In this document: positions 60,026-64,000 of the stretch, piece after piece
Numbering within the stretch: position 1 is the first letter of the stretch
Layout: each line of letters begins with the position of its first letter
Source of the DNA: Paenibacillus sp. H1-7
GTDB taxonomy: Bacteria; Bacillota; Bacilli; Paenibacillales; NBRC-103111
Direction of reading: 5' to 3'
DNA: 64,000 bases
Assembly (NCBI RefSeq): GCF_022354825.1
Contig: NZ_CP031168.1
Location: 186,001 to 250,000, forward strand
Program-made: the position numbers and the translations under genes
The notes under the pieces: generated by a model
Databases searched by the model: none
Told to the model about the DNA's origin: nothing
The model's input: only the letters and a program-made list of their open reading frames with translations

Positions 60026-62053
60026 TTAAATCCACAGATGGACGATCAAGTCAATCAGCTTGATTCCGATGAACGGTACAACAACGCCGCCAAGGCCGTA
60101 AATAAAAATGTTGCGCTGCAGAAGCTTGGTAGAGCTCATCGGCTTGTAAGTCACACCCCGCATAGCGAGCGGAATCAGCAGCGGTATAATAATGGCGTTG
60201 AAGACCAGCGCCGATAAAATGGCCGACATCGGAGATCCCAGCTTCATGATGTTGAGAGCTTCCATTTGCGGGATCGCCAGTGTGAACATGGCCGGGATGA
60301 TGGCGAAATATTTGGCTACGTCATTGGCGATACTGAACGTGGTCAGAGCGCCGCGCGTCATAAGCAGCTGCTTGCCGATAGCTACGACCTCGATAATTTT
60401 CGAAGGGTCGGAATCCAAATCGACCATGTTGGCCGCTTCCTTAGCGGCTACTGTACCGCTGTTCATGGCTAGGCCGACGTCAGCCTGTGCTAGAGCCGGA
60501 GCGTCGTTCGTTCCGTCCCCGGTCATGGCGACCAGCTTTCCTTCGGCCTGCTCCCGGCGAATGACGGCGATTTTATCCTCGGGCTTGCTTTCCGCGATGA
60601 AATCGTCCACACCGGCTTCGCGAGCAATCGTCGCCGCCGTCAATGGGTTATCACCGGTACACATAATCGTTTTGATCCCCATTTTGCGCAGCTGGTCGAA
60701 GCGTTCCTTCATCCCCGGCTTCACGGTATCCTTCAAATAAATCAAACCGTAGATCGTATTGTCGACGGCCACGGCAAGAGGCGTTCCGCCTTCCTTGGCT
60801 ATGGCGTCGCTCTTGGCGCTCAGATCGGCAGGCACCGTACCGCCTTGAGACTCAACCCATTTGCGTACCGCATCGACGGCGCCTTTGCGAACATGGCGGC
60901 CGTCCTTCAAGTCGATGCCGCTCATCCGGGTTTCGGCTTTAAATTCGATGAACTCTCCGCCGTCAGCCAACGCTTCGGAATACGACAAGCCCTGTTTTTT
61001 CATCAGCTCCAGAACGGAGCGGCCTTCCGGCGTTTCGTCCTTAACCGAGCTGATGGCCGCCCATTCGGCCACGGTGCTTACTTTTTCCGAGCCGACCGGC
61101 GTGAATTCGCTCGCCATCCGGTTACCGAACGTGATCGTTCCGGTCTTATCCAGAATCATCGTATTGATGTCACCCGAGGCTTCCACCGCTTTACCGGACA
61201 TGGCCAGCACATTGAACTGCGTGACACGGTCCATACCGGCTATCCCGATGGCTGACAGCAATCCGCCGATCGTCGTTGGAATCAGACAAACAAGCAGTGA
61301 AATGAGAACGGGAATCGATAGATCGATTTCCAGAAATTTAGCAATCGGTGCCAAGGTTACTACAACGATCAGGAAAATAAGCGTCAAGCTGGTTAACAGT
61401 GTGTTCAAGGCGATCTCGTTCGGCGTTTTTTGTCTCGACGCCCCTTCTACGAGAGAAATCATCCGGTCCAGGAACGATTCCCCGGGATCACTCGTAATTT
61501 TGACCTTGATGCGGTCGCTGACGACGCGGGTCCCTCCGGTGACGGAGCTGAAGTCGCCCCCGGCTTCTTTAATGACCGGCGCCGATTCCCCGGTAATGGC
61601 AGATTCGTCGACGGAGGCAAGGCCTTCGATCACTTCGCCGTCGCCAGGAATCATCTCGCCTTGAGCGACGACGACGATGTCGCCTTTGCGAAGCTCCGAG
61701 GAGGAGACCTGCTTTACTCCGCCGCCAACGACTTTGTTGGCCGTAATATCTTTTTTCGTCTTTTTCAAGGAATCTGCCTGGGCCTTGCCCCGTCCCTCGG
61801 CCAAGGCTTCGGCGAAGTTGGCGAACAAGACGGTGAGCAGCAGGATGAAAAAGACGGTGAGACTGAAGCCGATACTATCCGTGCCGAAGTAGCCCGGGAA
61901 CAAGACCATCAGCAAGACGATGAACGTTCCGACCTCGACGACGAACATGACGGGATTTTTCATCATTGTGAGCGGGTTCAGCTTGATGAAGCTGTCTTTG
62001 ATGGCGCTCGCGACGATATCTCCGGTTAGCAATTTTTTTCTATTCGCACTCAT
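60026..62053 (-). CDS. kdpB: Potassium-transporting P-type ATPase B subunit
   Basis: 675 residues. P-type ATPase with the phosphorylated Asp in DKTGTITFG (about 301), the actuator [16 protein letters not shown] and the KdpB-type membrane helices. It uses ATP to drive potassium uptake through KdpA. The ATG follows AAAAGGTGG. It lies 21 bases after kdpA. Length and motifs are standard. Confidence 0.97.
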   Translation of the reverse strand: MSANRKKLLTGDIVASAIKDSFIKLNPLTMMKNPVMFVVEVGTFIVLLMVLFPGYFGTDSIGFSLTVFFILLLTVLFANFAEALAEGRGKAQADSLKKTKKDITANKVVGGGVKQVSSSELRKGDIVVVAQGEMIPGDGEVIEGLASVDESAITGESAPVIKEAGGDFSSVTGGTRVVSDRIKVKITSDPGESFLDRMISLVEGASRQKTPNEIALNTLLTSLTLIFLIVVVTLAPIAKFLEIDLSIPVLISLLVCLIPTTIGGLLSAIGIAGMDRVTQFNVLAMSGKAVEASGDINTMILDKTGTITFGNRMASEFTPVGSEKVSTVAEWAAISSVKDETPEGRSVLELMKKQGLSYSEALADGGEFIEFKAETRMSGIDLKDGRHVRKGAVDAVRKWVESQGGTVPADLSAKSDAIAKEGGTPLAVAVDNTIYGLIYLKDTVKPGMKERFDQLRKMGIKTIMCTGDNPLTAATIAREAGVDDFIAESKPEDKIAVIRREQAEGKLVAMTGDGTNDAPALAQADVGLAMNSGTVAAKEAANMVDLDSDPSKIIEVVAIGKQLLMTRGALTTFSIANDVAKYFAIIPAMFTLAIPQMEALNIMKLGSPMSAILSALVFNAIIIPLLIPLAMRGVTYKPMSSTKLLQRNIFIYGLGGVVVPFIGIKLIDLIVHLWI

Positions 62054-62074
62054 ATTGTTGTTCCACCTTTTCTA

Positions 62075-63754
62075 TTAACGGATCGTGAGATGCTCGGCAA
62101 TAGGGCCAAGCACAATCGCCGGCAGGAAGGTCAGCGCGCCGATGATCAGTACCGTACCTACGAGAATTCCAACAAACAGGCCGTTATCCGTACGGAACGT
62201 GCCGATCGTCTCCGGAACCCATTGCTTGCGAAGCATGGAGCCTGCGGCGGCGAGCAGCGCGATCATGGAAATGTAGCGGCCGAACAGCATGACAAGCCCC
62301 GTCGAAATATTCCAGAACGGCGTATTGTCGCCAAGACCTTCAAAGCCCGAGCCGTTGTTGGCAGCGGATGAAACATATTCATACAGCACCTGCGAGATGC
62401 CATGGAACGTAGGATTGGTGATCGCTGCTTTTCCAACCTCGGTAACAAGAGCGAGAGCCGTAGGTGCAAGGATAATGAACGGGTGCGCCAGGATGGCGAT
62501 GGCGATCAGCTTCATCTCGCGCGCTTCGATTTTGCGTCCCAAAAACTCCGGCGTGCGCCCGACCATCAAACCGGCCAGGAAGACGGCCAATATCGCATAC
62601 ATCAGCATGTTCACCAGTCCGACGCCCTTGCCGCCGAATACGCAGTTGAGCATCATCAGAGCCAGCGGAGTAATGCCGCCAAGCGGTGTCAGCGTATCGT
62701 GCATGTTATTGACGGAGCCTGTTGTCGCAGCAGTAGTAACGGTAGTAAAGAGCGCGGACTGCGCGATGCCGAACCGGACCTCTTTGCCCTCCATGCTGCC
62801 TTGCGACGCGTCGATGCCAAGCCGGTTCATGACCGGATTGCCGTTCGATTCCGATACGTAAACAAGCGATAAGAACAGCAGGAACAAAATCATCATCGCC
62901 GAGAAAATAACCCAGCCCTGTTTGCGGTTTTTGGCGAACAACCCGTACGTGTAAGGCAAGGCGGCGGCCAGCGACCACATGGACAATATTTCAATGACAT
63001 TGGTCAGCGGACGCGGATTCTCGAAAGGATGAGCCGAGTTGACTCCGAAGAATCCTCCGCCGTTCGTGCCCAAATGCTTGATCGATTCTAAGGATGCGAC
63101 AGGACCGATAGCGATTTGCTGCTCCTGACCCCCGAGACCGGTGACGGTGATGGTAGGCTGCAGTGTTTGCGGAACTTGAAGCGCCACCAGCACCAGCGTA
63201 ATGACAAATGCAAACGGTAGGAAGACGCGCGTATGAGCCTTCACGAAATCCTCGAAAAAGTTGCCGATCGTCGTTCCTTTGCTCGTAATCGCGCGGACAA
63301 ACGCTATCGCTACGCACAGTCCGGTCGCCGCCGAGGTAAACATCATCATCATGATGACGGCCATTTGCGAGAAATAGGATAGTCCGGTCTCACCGCTGTA
63401 ATGCTGCAAATTCGTATTGGTCATGAAGCTGATGACCGTATTGAAGGAGAGTGTCTCCTCCATATTGTCGATCCCGTTCGGATTCATCGGGAGAAATTTT
63501 TGGATCCGCAAGATCAGGTAGCTTATAGCCACAAGAACGATATTGGTTGCAATGAAGCTGAATCCGTACGTCTTCCAGGTCATCCCTTTAGGGTCTTTCA
63601 GACCGATCAGGGCGAATATCGGCTTTTCAATGAAGGAGAACCATTTATCGGTTCCATTCGCTTCATTCCGAAATACGTTATACAGGTACGTGCCCAAAGG
63701 CTTAACAAGCAGTACCAGGATTACTATCACGACGGCAATTTGCAAGATGCCCAT
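62075..63754 (-). CDS. kdpA: Potassium-transporting ATPase A subunit
   Basis: 559 residues, ten membrane helices with the four pore-loop segments of the superfamily of K transporters visible (for example SFMTNTNLQHYSGETGLSYF, NGGGFFGVNSAHPFENP, TTAATTGSVNNMHDTLTPLGG). It selects potassium from outside at low concentration. The ATG follows AAGGAGG at a rather long spacing of 13 bases. Upstream, 28 bases away, is kdpF. Confidence 0.97.
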   Translation of the reverse strand: MGILQIAVVIVILVLLVKPLGTYLYNVFRNEANGTDKWFSFIEKPIFALIGLKDPKGMTWKTYGFSFIATNIVLVAISYLILRIQKFLPMNPNGIDNMEETLSFNTVISFMTNTNLQHYSGETGLSYFSQMAVIMMMMFTSAATGLCVAIAFVRAITSKGTTIGNFFEDFVKAHTRVFLPFAFVITLVLVALQVPQTLQPTITVTGLGGQEQQIAIGPVASLESIKHLGTNGGGFFGVNSAHPFENPRPLTNVIEILSMWSLAAALPYTYGLFAKNRKQGWVIFSAMMILFLLFLSLVYVSESNGNPVMNRLGIDASQGSMEGKEVRFGIAQSALFTTVTTAATTGSVNNMHDTLTPLGGITPLALMMLNCVFGGKGVGLVNMLMYAILAVFLAGLMVGRTPEFLGRKIEAREMKLIAIAILAHPFIILAPTALALVTEVGKAAITNPTFHGISQVLYEYVSSAANNGSGFEGLGDNTPFWNISTGLVMLFGRYISMIALLAAAGSMLRKQWVPETIGTFRTDNGLFVGILVGTVLIIGALTFLPAIVLGPIAEHLTIR

Positions 63755-63782
63755 AGCTCAAAAAAGCCTCCTTAGGTTGCTC

Positions 63783-63860
63783 CTAAAATTTTTCAGGATA
63801 GATCAGCGCATACACAAGATAGAGAAAGATAAACAAAGTAAAAATCGCAACGACTATCAT
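63783..63860 (-). CDS. kdpF: KdpF small subunit of the potassium pump
   Basis: 25 residues on the minus strand, nearly all one membrane helix (VVAIFTLFIFLYLVYALIYP), ending in the usual EKF. This length and sequence pattern are characteristic of KdpF, which stabilises the Kdp complex. Its ATG overlaps the stop of an upstream 36-codon ORF by four bases (ATGA). It precedes kdpA directly. Confidence 0.92.
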   Translation of the reverse strand: MIVVAIFTLFIFLYLVYALIYPEKF

Positions 63861-63967
63861 TTTCGCTCACTCTCCGGTTCCTGAATCACTCTGCCGCACC
63901 AGGATAAAAAACCGCTGAACAGTGCGTAAGTGACGGCCAGCGTCAATACCATATACAGATCCAACAT
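63857..63967 (-). CDS. Membrane micro-protein encoded ahead of kdpF
   Basis: 36 residues: a single hydrophobic helix (LYMVLTLAVTYALFSGFLSW), one Cys, and a charged tail (RVIQEPESERK). The ATG lies five bases after GGAGGG and the stop overlaps the kdpF start as ATGA, so it is well placed to be translated and coupled to kdpF. A tiny helix-forming ORF in this place occurs in other bacteria, but I know of no named function. It may be an extra accessory subunit of the Kdp pump. Confidence 0.7.
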   Translation of the reverse strand: MLDLYMVLTLAVTYALFSGFLSWCGRVIQEPESERK

Positions 63968-64000
63968 CGGTATCCCTCCAAAGCTTTCAATAGTAAGGTA

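Overview
The window looks like chromosomal DNA of a spore-forming, GC-rich Firmicute, most likely Paenibacillus or a close relative. The reasons are strong AGGAGG-type ribosome binding sites with frequent GTG and TTG starts, a GerA/GerB/GerC/D germinant-receptor operon behind a sigma-G promoter, a YesM/YesN-type two-component pair, several CUT1-type ABC importers, a bacterial glutaminyl-tRNA synthetase, and intergenic hairpin repeat families. I see no rRNA, tRNA, CRISPR array, transposase or prophage. The species is an inference.

Layout. Positions 1-6300 (minus strand): a glycosyltransferase cut by the window edge, a TPR-like partner, then a MarR regulator with a heterodimeric ABC exporter. 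6.5-12.9 kb: a secreted protein, an Rrf2 regulator, an acetyltransferase whose end looks frameshifted, small secreted and membrane proteins, the remnant of a quinone-reductase gene, an aldo/keto reductase, and an OhrR-type sensor directly upstream of a glutathione peroxidase. 13-24 kb: a YesM/YesN pair, a SWIM-SNF2 helicase, and a sugar ABC importer with an array of four hairpins at an exact 41-base period between the binding-protein gene and the permeases. 24-29 kb: the germinant-receptor operon with one A, two B, one C and one D-type subunit. 29-36 kb: an OmpR/EnvZ-type pair, a drug exporter, a DoxX protein behind Fnr-like and Rex-like sites, two small proteins, and a DoxX plus LigB-type dioxygenase pair.

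36-43 kb: a block of four 114-base tandem repeats, then an apparent catabolic operon (minus strand): nucleoside hydrolase, permease, binding protein, permease, amidohydrolase/deaminase, preceded by an IclR-type regulator. It reads as an uptake and breakdown pathway for a nucleoside-like compound. 43-50 kb: a cupin regulator, an EmrA/EmrB-like efflux pair, a WrbA-like flavoprotein, an MgtC protein and a 5'-nucleotidase carrying a LysM domain. 50-59 kb: a membrane-anchored FAD oxidoreductase with a stalk-type C-terminus, an inverted set of short repeats, glnS, a LysM-3D cell-wall protein, a DsbA/FrnE-like protein, a DUF3889 protein, cardiolipin synthase and a DUF72 protein. 59.3-64 kb: the potassium pump operon kdpFABC, headed by an extra 36-codon membrane-protein ORF that overlaps kdpF by four bases.

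The items most worth following up are the 41-base hairpin array, the 114-base tandem repeat block, the nucleoside-type catabolic operon, the micro-ORF ahead of kdpF, the Fnr/Rex-like control of a DoxX gene, and the probable homopolymer frameshift in the acetyltransferase. All family assignments are from reading motifs; no database search was run.
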